Of a DNA stretch of 55,865 nt, positions 16,842 through 25,815 are shown one piece after another. The notes under the pieces were generated by a model that was not told where the DNA came from, did no database searches, and saw only the letters and a list, made by a program, of their open reading frames with translations. The stretch comes from Anaerolineae bacterium (lineage in GTDB: Bacteria; Chloroflexota; Anaerolineae; Aggregatilineales; Phototrophicaceae), in the NCBI GenBank assembly GCA_022843385.1, contig JALHNT010000047.1, positions 1 through 55,865 of the forward strand, written 5' to 3'. Positions within the stretch are counted from its first letter, which is position 1; each line of letters starts with the position of its first letter. Position numbers and translations under genes: made by a program.

Positions 16842-18776
16842 TTACGCACCCGTCGGTTTCAGGAATGGTGTCGTGTACTTGAAGTTCGGCCAGTGGGTAT
16901 AGGGCTGATTATAAGCGTTTTCGCTGCCGGGCCAATTGGTCCAGTAGGTCTCGTCCCAGCCGACAAAGCCGATGTAGCCGTAAGTTGGGATGCCCGGCAT
17001 ATTCTTGATCGCTTCCTTGAGGCCTTCGATGCCAATAGCAACGACGGCTTCAGTGTTAAAGGGATCCGTCTCGCGCAGTTTCTTGATAATCGCATCCATC
17101 TCGGGGGTTGACCAGCGTGTGCTGCGGCCCTGGGTGCGTTCTCCAACGGGTCTTATGTAAGCCGAGTTCCATTGATCGAGCGTGCGATACAGATCAGGTC
17201 CCGCGCCCCAGGGCTCCTGTGCCGGCCAGTCGCCGCTCACATCAAAGTCGCCGACAGCGTTCAAGTCAGCATTACTTTCCGTGTTAAATACCTCGGCCTC
17301 AATACCAAATTTCTTCCACTGCTGCACGGCAGCCGCGGCATTTCGTTCAGGGTGGTTGGATAGGACAGTGCCGGCCGTAAAAGTGATCTTCCATGGGGTG
17401 CCATCGGGTAGCAACCACTTCCCGTCCGCGTTCTTCGAGAAGCCGTTCTTTGTTAGCAGCTTTTCGGCAATGTCAGGGGCATACTTATACCAGCCCAGTC
17501 CGAAGGCATTTTCAAGAAATTCCTGATCGTCAGGGAAGATATAACCACGGCTCCTGGCAAGGTCTGCGACGCGCTGCGGTGCGGTGGGATCATAGGGCGC
17601 GAAGGTTTCGCCATTGCCAATATCAAGGGTGAATTCCTTCAGCCAGTCCTGCATCGGACCGATATAAAGCTCAGGGTAGGGGCCGAGGTGCGGGATATGC
17701 ACCGGGCTTAAGGTGCCAGCCGAATCGACGGCGATGCTGGTGTACTCGACAATGTCAATCGCCAGGGCGAGTGCCCAGCGGACATCAACGTTATCGAATG
17801 GGGGTCTGACCGTGTTGAAGGAGATGCCGGTGAGGGCCGGGTCGTTGTTGACCACGAAGGGGAAGGTCGGCTGGTAGGCGCGGGAGCTATCCGACTGCGC
17901 CAGCAGGGCCGTAAGACCACTGGCTGAAAGTTCTGCCACATCCAATTGATGTGTCAACTGCGCCAGGATTTGCGTGCCTTCGTCGGCGAAGAACTGAAAG
18001 ATGATGTACTTGGGCTTAGGTTCGCCATACAGGATACCGGTCGGGCTTTTGTCCCAATCGGCGCGTCTTTCCCAGGCTGTCCAGCCCCCCTGGGGATCAA
18101 AGCTGTGCAGCTTGTAAGGACCGCAGCCTACAAAGGGATTATGCGTGAAAAGGACTGGATCGGCTTCCTTCTCGAAGATGTGCTTGGGCATGATCCAGGT
18201 GCAGCCCCAGCGGTCAAGGAAGGTGGTGTGGAAGCGCGAATTGGGCTGCTTTAGCGTAAATTCGACTGTATAATCATCCAGGGCGGTCACAGCGGCGACG
18301 TTATCCACAAAGAAAGTATGACCGTTCAATCCCTCAAATTGTATCAGGGTTTCGACCGTATAGACCACATCAGCAGCGGTAAAGGGCACCTCATCCGACC
18401 AGGTGACTCCCTCACGCAGTGGGATCGTAACCGTCATGAAATCTTCGCTATAGGTCGGGTCGCCGGTTGCCAGACCATTGATGATATTGCCGGTGGCGAA
18501 GTCGACTGACCACAGTGGCTCGTTAGCCAGGTTCTGCATGCCGCGGTCTCTATTTTTCCAGCCAACCCACTCGTTGAAGTTGTCAGGTGTACCGACACGC
18601 CCGGTAAGGATCCTGGCGATCAGCGTTTCCGAGCGCGGGAAAGTGCCCGGCAGTGCCGTGTCCTGAGCCAGGGCAATCCTTCCGGGGAGGAGTAGTCCTG
18701 CTGATGTAAGTACGATACTGCCGGTGCCGGCAGTAACTATTTTCATGAAATCGCGGCGACTTATTTCGTGTGACAT
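16842..18776 (-). CDS. Peptide/solute-binding protein family 5, Tat signal
   Basis: 644 residues. The N terminus carries a twin-arginine motif (SRRDFMK) followed by a hydrophobic stretch and a likely cleavage site after ALAQ, so export is predicted through Tat. The mature protein has SBP family 5 features: YSEDFMTVTIPLREGVTWSD, FTAADVVYTVETL and FNTVRPPFDNVDVRWALALA. Family members bind peptides, oligosaccharides, nickel or glycosides; the ligand is not evident. An AGAGG site lies before the ATG. It is the first transport gene after the LacI-family regulator, 41 bases downstream of it. Confidence 0.9.
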   Translation of the reverse strand: MSHEISRRDFMKIVTAGTGSIVLTSAGLLLPGRIALAQDTALPGTFPRSETLIARILTGRVGTPDNFNEWVGWKNRDRGMQNLANEPLWSVDFATGNIINGLATGDPTYSEDFMTVTIPLREGVTWSDEVPFTAADVVYTVETLIQFEGLNGHTFFVDNVAAVTALDDYTVEFTLKQPNSRFHTTFLDRWGCTWIMPKHIFEKEADPVLFTHNPFVGCGPYKLHSFDPQGGWTAWERRADWDKSPTGILYGEPKPKYIIFQFFADEGTQILAQLTHQLDVAELSASGLTALLAQSDSSRAYQPTFPFVVNNDPALTGISFNTVRPPFDNVDVRWALALAIDIVEYTSIAVDSAGTLSPVHIPHLGPYPELYIGPMQDWLKEFTLDIGNGETFAPYDPTAPQRVADLARSRGYIFPDDQEFLENAFGLGWYKYAPDIAEKLLTKNGFSKNADGKWLLPDGTPWKITFTAGTVLSNHPERNAAAAVQQWKKFGIEAEVFNTESNADLNAVGDFDVSGDWPAQEPWGAGPDLYRTLDQWNSAYIRPVGERTQGRSTRWSTPEMDAIIKKLRETDPFNTEAVVAIGIEGLKEAIKNMPGIPTYGYIGFVGWDETYWTNWPGSENAYNQPYTHWPNFKYTTPFLKPTGA

Positions 18777-18817
18777 TTGTACCTCTTAAATCAAAATATG
18801 ATTGCAAAACGGGTCAG

Positions 18818-19918
18818 TTATTCAGGTTTGGCTGGAAAAGTCCGCAATAGGCTACCTCCTGTCTTTTTCAACGTTTTTCGGTGCTGGCCTCCTTTGGCCT
18901 GGCGCGGTCCGCACGAATCGCGGATGACCAATTGTGTTGCCAGCGTGATACGCCGGGCTGGTTGCTCAGGGTTTTCAATCTGTTCCAGCAGCAGCTTGGC
19001 CGCTACCCGTCCCATTTGCTCAAGAGGTTGGCGGATGGTGGTAAGCCTTGGATATACGATTGAGGCTTGCGGGATGTCGTCAAAACCAATGACTGAAATG
19101 TCTTCTGGGGTACGTAGCCCATGATCGCGGATAGCTTCCATCACGCCAAACGCCGAAAGATCATTGGATGCAAAAATTGCGGTTGGTGCTGGATACTGTT
19201 CAAGAAATGCAAATGTTTTTTTGTAGGCTTCTGGTTGCCAGTAATCGCCTTCTATAATTAATTCATCTTGGAAGGGGATATTGTGGTCGCCCAGGGCGGC
19301 TTTGTACCCCTCTAAGCGTTCGCTTGCGCTGCTCAACTCCATCAAACCGGTGACGAATGCAATTCGCTGGTGGCCGAGTTCGATAAGGTAGCGCGTGGCC
19401 TCATAAGCGCCTTGCCAGTTTGTCGTATCGACCACCGAGCTTTGTTTGGCGGCATCTGATTGGTCAATCAATACATACGGGAAATTTTCTTGCCGCAGTG
19501 CATTCAGGTAGGCGGCTGGCACCAGCGGCACGATCAGGAGCAAACCATCCGAGAGACCATTCGCAATCGCGTTGACATAAATCGACTCTTTGCCCCGGCT
19601 GCGGTGTGTGGTGTACATCATCAAGTCGTAGTTGGCGCGCGCCAGCTCTACATCAACACCCCGAATGATCTCTCCGATGTAGCCGTTGTCGAGACCCGGT
19701 ACCAGTAACCCGATGATCTGCGAACGCCCCCCCGCCAGGCTGCGAGCCTGTAAATTGGCGACGTACCCCAGTTTCTCTGCGGCTTCAAGCACCCGCTGCC
19801 GTGTGGATTCTTTAATGAATTCAAAACCGTTCAATACCCGTGAGACAGTCGAGTACGAAACGCCTGACGCGCGTGCCACATCGACAATGGTAACGTTTCG
19901 GGGCCGTTTATTTCTCAT
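18818..19918 (-). CDS. LacI-family transcriptional repressor
   Basis: 366 residues from the ATG at 19918; a GTG at 19924 would add two. Residues 8-60 form the LacI headpiece (TIVDVARASGVSYSTVSRVL) with the hinge helix EKLGYVANLQARSLAG. The remainder is a periplasmic-binding-like effector domain (GFDDIPQASIVYPRLTTIRQ). LacI-family proteins with this domain usually sense sugars, which suggests that the family 5 importer downstream may carry an oligosaccharide or glycoside rather than a peptide. It is co-directional with the importer (gap 41 bp) and probably cotranscribed. A perfect LacI-type palindrome lies 40 bases upstream of the start, consistent with autoregulation of the operon. Confidence 0.92.
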   Translation of the reverse strand: MRNKRPRNVTIVDVARASGVSYSTVSRVLNGFEFIKESTRQRVLEAAEKLGYVANLQARSLAGGRSQIIGLLVPGLDNGYIGEIIRGVDVELARANYDLMMYTTHRSRGKESIYVNAIANGLSDGLLLIVPLVPAAYLNALRQENFPYVLIDQSDAAKQSSVVDTTNWQGAYEATRYLIELGHQRIAFVTGLMELSSASERLEGYKAALGDHNIPFQDELIIEGDYWQPEAYKKTFAFLEQYPAPTAIFASNDLSAFGVMEAIRDHGLRTPEDISVIGFDDIPQASIVYPRLTTIRQPLEQMGRVAAKLLLEQIENPEQPARRITLATQLVIRDSCGPRQAKGGQHRKTLKKTGGSLLRTFPAKPE

Positions 19919-19957
19919 TGACACAAAACAGAACTCGCATAAATTATTTCAAAAACT

Positions 19958-19971
19958 TGCAAACGTTTGCA
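19958..19971. promoter_or_regulatory. LacI-type operator palindrome
   Basis: Perfect 14-bp palindrome TGCAAACGTTTGCA with the central CG step typical of LacI/GalR operators. It sits 40 bases upstream of the LacI-family start, in the 247-bp gap divergent from the Mo-hydroxylase operon, where it could control one or both directions. Confidence 0.75.
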
Positions 19972-20020
19972 TGAAGAGTGTACCGCACAGCCTCAATATT
20001 TGTCAATGTGAGTTGAAAGT

Positions 20021-20038
20021 AGGGCGTTCAAACGCCCT
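20021..20038. promoter_or_regulatory. Second palindrome in the divergent gap
   Basis: Perfect 8-bp arms AGGGCGTT / AACGCCCT separated by CA. It could be an operator for the plus-strand operon starting at 20166 or a small hairpin. No T-tract follows, so a terminator is less likely. Confidence 0.4.
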
Positions 20039-20165
20039 GGCTGCTTGACAACATCACTACGAATCCGTACACTCTGCAACATTGTAATCATTCCTGAACC
20101 TCTGTATATTTGCATAGTTCACGCGATTTCGCCGTATTGGAATTGCTCTACCTAGATTATTTCTT

Positions 20166-21038
20166 ATGCACAGAGTTTTTGACTACCATCAGCCCACAAC
20201 CCTGGACGAAGCCGTGAGCCTGCTGGTGCGCTACGGTCAACAGGCGCGCATCCATGCGGGCGGTTCCGCGCTGCTGGTTGAAATTCAGCGGGGCGAACGC
20301 CAACCCGCCCACCTGATCGGTCTGGAAGGCGTGTCCGGCCTGAACGCCATCTCCGAGAACGGCTCGATCACCATTGGCGCGCTGGTCACCCTCACCGATC
20401 TGGCGCAGTTCATCGGCGACCGTCTCGATCTGCGGGCTCTGCACGAGGCGGTACAGTGGTTGGGCGGCAAACAGGTGCAGAACGTCGCCACCGTCGGCGG
20501 CAACATCTGCAACGCCTCCCCCGGCGCTGACCTGGTGCCGCCGCTGCTCTGTCTCGACGCGCAGCTTCATCTGCACTCAGCCGAGGGGAAGCGCACCACT
20601 CCGCTTGATGGTTTTCTGACCAGCCCGCATCAAACCGCGCTGCGCCCGAACGAAATCCTGACTGCAATCGAACTGCCACCCCTGCCGCCACGCAGCGCGA
20701 CGGCGACTCAGAAAGTCATGCGCCGTCGCTCGCGCGACCTGTCGATCTTGGCAGTGACGGCGCGGATCACGCTGAGGGAGGACGGGCAATGCGCCGACGC
20801 GCGCATCGGAATGTGTTCGGTTGCCCCGACCCCGATCCGCGCCCGTTCCGCCGAAGCACAGTTGATTGGCGCAGCGCTCACGCCGGAGCGTGTCAAGGCC
20901 GCGTCGCTTGCCGCCTGCGCAGAAGCCCGCCCGGTCGATGACGTGCGCGCCTCGGCTGAATACCGCCGTATGGTCCTAGAAACGCTGGTCGAACGCGCCA
21001 TCACGCTGGCTGCACAGCGCGCGGCGCTAACCGTTTGA
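20166..21038 (+). CDS. Molybdenum hydroxylase FAD-binding subunit (CoxM/XdhB type)
   Basis: 290 residues, the usual length. FAD-binding motifs are clear: AGGSALLVEIQRGE near residue 30 and the ATVGGNICNASPGADL segment near 105-120. The C-terminal CO_deh_flav_C domain follows (about 175-285). It passes electrons from the 2Fe-2S subunit to an acceptor through FAD. It is the first gene of the operon, followed by the 2Fe-2S and Mo subunits in the order medium-small-large, as in cox operons. No Shine-Dalgarno sequence is visible before the ATG; leaderless or weak initiation is possible. The reading frame is intact and its G+C-rich codon use resembles the genes downstream, not the LacI operon. Confidence 0.92.
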   Translation: MHRVFDYHQPTTLDEAVSLLVRYGQQARIHAGGSALLVEIQRGERQPAHLIGLEGVSGLNAISENGSITIGALVTLTDLAQFIGDRLDLRALHEAVQWLGGKQVQNVATVGGNICNASPGADLVPPLLCLDAQLHLHSAEGKRTTPLDGFLTSPHQTALRPNEILTAIELPPLPPRSATATQKVMRRRSRDLSILAVTARITLREDGQCADARIGMCSVAPTPIRARSAEAQLIGAALTPERVKAASLAACAEARPVDDVRASAEYRRMVLETLVERAITLAAQRAALTV

Positions 21039-21047
21039 GGGATGTTA

Positions 21048-21533
21048 ATGAGCCGCATTGAAATCACGTTGAATGTGAACGGGGATGACTATCCCCTGGA
21101 AATTGACTCACATCGTACCCTGCTCGACGTGCTCCGCTACGACATAGGCTTGACTGGCACGAAACCCAATTGTCTGGAAGGGGAATGCGGCGCGTGTTCC
21201 GTCCTGATCGACGGACGCGTGGTCAATTCGTGCCTGTACCTTGCTGTGCGCGCTGCAGGACGCAAGATTGTGACAATCGAAGGGCTGGCGGACGATCAGG
21301 GGTTGCATCCGCTGCAAACTGCTTTTCTCGAAATGGGCGCGGTGCAGTGTGGTTACTGCATCCCTGGGTTCATCCTCGCCGCCGCCGCGCTGATTAATGA
21401 AAATCCCCGTCCCGACGACGATGAACTTACGCGCGCTTTCACGGGCAATATCTGCCGCTGCACAGGCTACACCAACATCCGCAAGGCGGTGCGCGCCGCG
21501 ATCGCCGCGATGGACGGAGGCGAAAGCGCATGA
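21048..21533 (+). CDS. Molybdenum hydroxylase 2Fe-2S subunit (CoxS/XdhC-like small subunit)
   Basis: 161 residues from the ATG at 21048, six bases after GAGGG; an ATG at 21042 overlaps the spacing. Both iron-sulfur sites are complete: the plant-type ferredoxin set CLEGECGACSVLIDG with a further Cys in VNSCLYL, and the helical-domain set QCGYCIPG and NICRCTGY. It relays electrons from the molybdenum centre to FAD. The gene overlaps the Mo-subunit start by four bases (ATGA), indicating coupled translation. Confidence 0.95.
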   Translation: MSRIEITLNVNGDDYPLEIDSHRTLLDVLRYDIGLTGTKPNCLEGECGACSVLIDGRVVNSCLYLAVRAAGRKIVTIEGLADDQGLHPLQTAFLEMGAVQCGYCIPGFILAAAALINENPRPDDDELTRAFTGNICRCTGYTNIRKAVRAAIAAMDGGESA

Positions 21534-23857
21534 CCGACTATCAGGTGGTGGGTAAACCTGCCGTCCGTCTCGACGGACGCGACAAAGTGACGGGCGGGTA
21601 CGCCTACGGCATGGATTTCACGCTGCCGGGGGCGCTGCATGGCAAAGTCATTCGCAGCCCGCATCCGCACGCGCGTATTCTCGCTTTCCGCACGGAAAAA
21701 GCGGCACAACTTCCCGGCGTCCGCGCTATCATCACGGGGGCGGATGTCAAGCTGCTCATGCCGGGAGGGATCATCGATCAGCCGCTGCTGGCGTGGGACG
21801 TGACGCGCTATAAGGGCGAACCGGTGGCGATCATCGCGGCGACCAAACCGGAGATCGCCGAGGCCGCTGCACAGCTTCTCGAAATCGATTACGAGCTGCT
21901 TCCGGTCGTGACCGATCCTGTCGCGGCGATGGAGGCCGATGCGCCGCTGCTGCATCCCGATTGGCAGTCGTATCAGGCACCGCCGGAGATCGTGCGCTAC
22001 GGCAACGTGTGCTGTCATGCCTCGCTGACCCGAGGCGATATCGAGGCAGGCTTTGCCGAAGCCGATCTGATTTTCGAGGACACCTTCTCGACCGAAAGCG
22101 TGCATCAGAGTCATGTCGAACCGCGCGTCGCCGTCGGCGTGGTGAGTTCGGATGGTAAAGCGACCGTTTACAGCAATACACAGCTTCCCTTCTGGATTCG
22201 CACTAATGTCGCGCATGTGCTCAACGTTCCCGAAAGCGACGTGGTGATCGTGCCGACCGGCATCGGCGGCGGGTTCGGTTCGAAACTCTACCCGCAGATT
22301 GAGCCGCTGGTCGCGCTGCTGGCGCGTAAGACTGGTCGCCCCGTGCGCATCGTCACGCCGCTCCACGAGGAATTGCAGGCGGGCTTACCCCGTCACCCCA
22401 GTCGCATCTGGATCAGGACAGGGGTGAAGCGCGATGGCACGCTGGTCGCGTCGCAGGGGCGCGTCATACTGGATACGGGCGCGTATGCGGGTTCCGGGCC
22501 GGAACTGGCCTCTATCGGCGTGATCATCCTGTCCGGGCCGTACAAGACGCCGCACGTCCACATGGACGCCTATTCCGTCCATACTAACAAGACCAATTTT
22601 GGCGCGTATCGCGGACCGGGCGGTCCTCAGGCAATGTTCGCGCTGGAGTCGCATCTGGATCGCATCGCCGGGGAACTCGGCATTGACCCGCTAGAACTGC
22701 GCCTGAAAAACATCGTCACAGATGGCGATGAAGCCCCGAACGGACAGAAATTGACCGCCGTCGGGCTGCGCGAGTGCCTTGAACGCGCCGCCGCCGCTAT
22801 CGAATGGGATAAACCCGCCGCGCCCAATCGCGGCAAAGGATTGGCGTGCGGGTGGTGGACGACGACCCTGCAAGCGTCGGGGTGCCTCGCCAAGCTGGAC
22901 AGCGACGGCAACGTCATCCTGACGATTGGCACGCCTGAGATCGGCACCGGGGCGGTCATGGCAGGCATCCCACAGGCGATGGCCGAATACATGGGCTTGC
23001 CGCTCGACCACGTGCGCGTGGTCGTCGGTGATACCGCCACTGGCCCGTGGGATTGGGGATCGCAGGGCAGTCGCACCGTCTTCAACGTTTCGCGCGCCGC
23101 GCGGAGTGCCGCCATTGATCTGACCGAGCAGATCAAGGAAATCGCGGCGGATATGCTCGAAATCGGCGTGGCAGATTTGGAAATCCGCGAAGGCAAGGTC
23201 ATGGTGAAGGGATCGCCCGACCGCGCGCTGACGCTGGCGGCGGTGTCGCAGCGGGCATTGGCGACGAAAGGCGGTCTGCTGGCGCGTGGAGTATCGTTCG
23301 CCGACCCACACCCCTACGATCAGGCGCGGATGGTGTCGTGCCTCTATCCGGCGTTCCACTACCCGAGTTTTCACGCGCACGCCGTGGAACTCGAGGTCGA
23401 TCCCGGCACGGGTGAAGTGCGCGTGGTGCGCTATGCCGCTGCGCACGATGTCGGCTTCGCCATCAGTCCCGTGTTCGCCGAAGCGCAGATTCACGGCGGT
23501 GTCGTCCAGGGGATCGGTATGGCGCTGATGGAACAGATTCAGTACCGCAACGGTGTGGTACTAAATCCCAACTGGACGGATTACAAACTACCGACGATCG
23601 CCGACGTACCCGACATCGAGGCGATTCTCGTCCAGCATCCCGCTGCGGGCGGACCGTTTGGCGCGAAAGGGCTGGGCGAGTCGCCCGTGCTGCACGCGCC
23701 TGCCGCGATCGCCAATGCGGTTGCAAATGCGATCAGCGCGCGGGTACGCAGCCTGCCGATCACAGGTGAGAAAGTCCTGTTCGCGCTTCGGGCAAAAACT
23801 GATGGACAAACTGAAGGAGGGGAGACCGCGACGGAGAAATACGGTAGCGCACTCTAG
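21530..23857 (+). CDS. Molybdopterin-binding catalytic subunit of a xanthine-dehydrogenase-family hydroxylase
   Basis: 775 residues, normal for the family. The N-terminal a/b hammerhead begins at GKPAVRLDGRDKVTGGYAYG, followed by the Mo-binding domain with GGFGSKLYP, AYRGPGGPQAMFALE and, near the C terminus, GAKGLGES, whose Glu is the catalytic base equivalent in this family. The CO dehydrogenase signature AYRCSFR is absent (AYRGPGG instead), so this is not a CO oxidiser but a hydroxylase of an aldehyde, purine or other N-heterocycle. The neighbouring importer, SDR, luciferase-like monooxygenase and DUF917 remnant suggest catabolism of an imported compound. The dedicated CoxD/CoxE accessory genes downstream are broken; the enzyme itself looks intact. 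Confidence 0.92.
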   Translation: MTDYQVVGKPAVRLDGRDKVTGGYAYGMDFTLPGALHGKVIRSPHPHARILAFRTEKAAQLPGVRAIITGADVKLLMPGGIIDQPLLAWDVTRYKGEPVAIIAATKPEIAEAAAQLLEIDYELLPVVTDPVAAMEADAPLLHPDWQSYQAPPEIVRYGNVCCHASLTRGDIEAGFAEADLIFEDTFSTESVHQSHVEPRVAVGVVSSDGKATVYSNTQLPFWIRTNVAHVLNVPESDVVIVPTGIGGGFGSKLYPQIEPLVALLARKTGRPVRIVTPLHEELQAGLPRHPSRIWIRTGVKRDGTLVASQGRVILDTGAYAGSGPELASIGVIILSGPYKTPHVHMDAYSVHTNKTNFGAYRGPGGPQAMFALESHLDRIAGELGIDPLELRLKNIVTDGDEAPNGQKLTAVGLRECLERAAAAIEWDKPAAPNRGKGLACGWWTTTLQASGCLAKLDSDGNVILTIGTPEIGTGAVMAGIPQAMAEYMGLPLDHVRVVVGDTATGPWDWGSQGSRTVFNVSRAARSAAIDLTEQIKEIAADMLEIGVADLEIREGKVMVKGSPDRALTLAAVSQRALATKGGLLARGVSFADPHPYDQARMVSCLYPAFHYPSFHAHAVELEVDPGTGEVRVVRYAAAHDVGFAISPVFAEAQIHGGVVQGIGMALMEQIQYRNGVVLNPNWTDYKLPTIADVPDIEAILVQHPAAGGPFGAKGLGESPVLHAPAAIANAVANAISARVRSLPITGEKVLFALRAKTDGQTEGGETATEKYGSAL

Positions 23858-23881
23858 GGGTTTCGACGTTAAACACATGAA

Positions 23882-24055
23882 GAACGGGTTGAGACTATTG
23901 AGAATGGGCAAGGATAGTGGCCTGGATGAACAATTTTCGTGCACTTCTGGCTCAATTTGATCGCATCGCGGCGCACTTCTTGGGTGCTCATTACATTGTC
24001 TACTCTCTCATCAACCTCGGCCCCCTATTGGCTCAAGAAAAGTCTCAATGAGTTC
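23882..24055 (+). mobile_element. MITE-like internal-deletion derivative of the IS5-type element at 35378
   Basis: 174 bp. The first ~38 bases (GAACGGGTTGAGACTATTGA and on to AAGGATAGTG) align with the left end and leader of the full element at 35378-35415. The following part (23920-24051) aligns with the 3' end of its transposase: AWMNNFRALLAQFDRIAAHF against AWIDKFRALLLRFDRKVAHF, up to the stop at 24049-24051. It ends at the right terminus GTCTCAATGAGTTC. Nearly all the transposase is missing, with the junction at 23919/23920. The trinucleotide GAA flanks both sides (23879-23881 and 24056-24058), consistent with a 3-bp target duplication. It sits between the Mo subunit and the binding-protein gene. 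Confidence 0.8.
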
Positions 24056-24088
24056 GAAGTCTATTGTATTCAGAAACGAGGCTCGATT

Positions 24089-25699
24089 ATGTACAACACC
24101 CAGCACGTCCGAATCAGAAAAACCATTCTGCTGTTGGCACTCGTCCTGCTGTCAGTCGTCGTCACGTCGTTCGCGCTGGCGCAGGACGCCGAGAAGCCAC
24201 AGATCGTCATCGCCTATGACAGTGACATCGACCACATCGACCCGCAGCATTTTCGCAGCCTGGGCGCATACGACGCGACCGGCAATCTGTATGAACCGCT
24301 GATCACGCAGGCGCTTGTCCCCACGGAAACAGGCGAATTGATCGGACAGCGCACCTTCGAGGGCGCGGGCGCAGAACGCTACGAAGTGTCCGAGGACGGG
24401 ACGGTCTTCACCTTCTATCTGCGCCAGGATGCCAAATTTGTGGACGGCGCGCCGATCACCGCACAAGACTACAAGTACACGATCGACCGGGCGCTCAACG
24501 GCACAGGCTATATCGGCCTGCTCGCGCCGTTTATGGCGCTGGCGTCGTCCGATCAGGTTGAGGTGGTTGACGATTACACGCTGCGCGTCACCACCGAGCA
24601 GCCCGCTGCCCTGACCGAGACGATCCTCGCCTTCCAGGTTCTCGGCGCGTACAGCAGCGCCAGCGCCGAAGCCAATGCCACTGCCGACGATCCCTGGGCG
24701 GATGCGTGGCATCGCACCAACGCCAATTCGAGCGGTCCGTATGTGATCACTGACTGGCAGCCCGGCGTGCAGTACGTGTTCGAGCCGAACCCGAACTACT
24801 GGCGCGGTGCAGACTGGTTCCAGAACTCCGGGGCGGTCTTCCGCGTTGTCCCGGATGCCTCGACGCGCGAACAGTTGATCCGCGCGGGCGATGTCGATGT
24901 CGGGCTCGGTCTGCCCTTCAGCAGCCTTGCCGATCTGGACGCCGATCCGAACATCACCGTTCACGCTATCCCCACCACGCGCATTTACTTCCTCGGCATG
25001 AACGTCAACACGCCGCCGTTTGACAACAAGCTCGTCCGTCAGGCTGTGTCGATGGCAATTCCCTACGACGCGATTGTCGAAAACGTGATCTACGGCTACG
25101 GCAGCCAGCCGACCAGCCCGATCCCGGAAGGCATGGAAGGTCACACGAGCGAGTTCTGGACGTATGGCGACGCGACGGTCGAGGACGCGCGGGCGCTGCT
25201 GACGGAAGCGGGCTACCCCGACGGGTTTGAGATCGAACTGACCGTGCCGCAGGAAGATCAGGCGCGCGTCGACTCTGCCACGTGGATTCAGGCCGGACTG
25301 TCGGAAATCGGCATCAACGTGATCATCAACGCCGTGCCGACCGCGCAGTATTCCGAGATGATCAACAGCCACACGCTGCCATTCTTCATCAACGAATGGT
25401 ACTCGTGGGGTAACGATCCGTTCTACCAGCTCACGTGGAACTTCAAGTGCGACGCCTTCACCAACTTCACCAACTACTGCAACGAGGAACTCGACACGCT
25501 CATCCAGACTGGAACGTTCAGCCGTGACGCCGAGGAACGCGCCAACCTGCTGCGTCAGGCGCAGGAAATCCTGGTCGATGAGGCAGTGTGGGCATACCTG
25601 TATTCGCCCGACTGGGTCGTGACGACCCGCGCCGATGTGTCAGGGATCGCCCTGTTCGACGACCTGACGCTGCGTTACGGGTTCATCGGCAAGGAATAA
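24089..25699 (+). CDS. Solute-binding protein family 5 (peptide/nickel type)
   Basis: 536 residues from the ATG at 24089. Upstream open frame back to 23939 lies in the MITE-like element and is not part of the gene. A standard signal peptide (basic start, long hydrophobic core, cleavage after ALAQ near residue 32) directs Sec export. SBP family 5 features include FYLRQDAKFVDGAPITAQDY, FEPNPNYWRG and MNVNTPPFDNKLVRQAVSMA. It delivers the substrate to the permeases at 25816 and 26850. Its upstream region is now largely transposon sequence, so its expression signals may have been altered. A hairpin follows (25739-25762). Confidence 0.9.
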   Translation: MYNTQHVRIRKTILLLALVLLSVVVTSFALAQDAEKPQIVIAYDSDIDHIDPQHFRSLGAYDATGNLYEPLITQALVPTETGELIGQRTFEGAGAERYEVSEDGTVFTFYLRQDAKFVDGAPITAQDYKYTIDRALNGTGYIGLLAPFMALASSDQVEVVDDYTLRVTTEQPAALTETILAFQVLGAYSSASAEANATADDPWADAWHRTNANSSGPYVITDWQPGVQYVFEPNPNYWRGADWFQNSGAVFRVVPDASTREQLIRAGDVDVGLGLPFSSLADLDADPNITVHAIPTTRIYFLGMNVNTPPFDNKLVRQAVSMAIPYDAIVENVIYGYGSQPTSPIPEGMEGHTSEFWTYGDATVEDARALLTEAGYPDGFEIELTVPQEDQARVDSATWIQAGLSEIGINVIINAVPTAQYSEMINSHTLPFFINEWYSWGNDPFYQLTWNFKCDAFTNFTNYCNEELDTLIQTGTFSRDAEERANLLRQAQEILVDEAVWAYLYSPDWVVTTRADVSGIALFDDLTLRYGFIGKE

Positions 25700-25738
25700 C
25701 CCGACCGTAATCCCACGCCAGAACAACCGCCCGGTTGC

Positions 25739-25762
25739 CCCCTCTCCAGCATGGGAGAGGGG
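25739..25762 (+). terminator. Hairpin between binding-protein and permease genes
   Basis: Perfect 9-bp stem CCCCTCTCC / GGAGAGGGG with loop AGCATG, 40 bases after the binding-protein stop. No U-tract. Same place in the operon as the hairpins at 6498 and 16796. Confidence 0.6.
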
Positions 25763-25815
25763 ATGGCGGGGGTAGCGGGATAGCATCTTCTGCCCGACGA
25801 CGAGGGGTCGTGCCT

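Noticed and set aside
20166..23857. CO dehydrogenase (form I)
   Set aside because: The Mo subunit has AYRGPGG instead of the AYRCSFR active-site loop, so CO oxidation is not supported despite the cox-like gene order.
23939..24088. An N-terminal extension of the binding protein from a GTG at 23939
   Set aside because: The segment is IS5-derived terminal sequence in a different frame; the real signal peptide starts at 24089.
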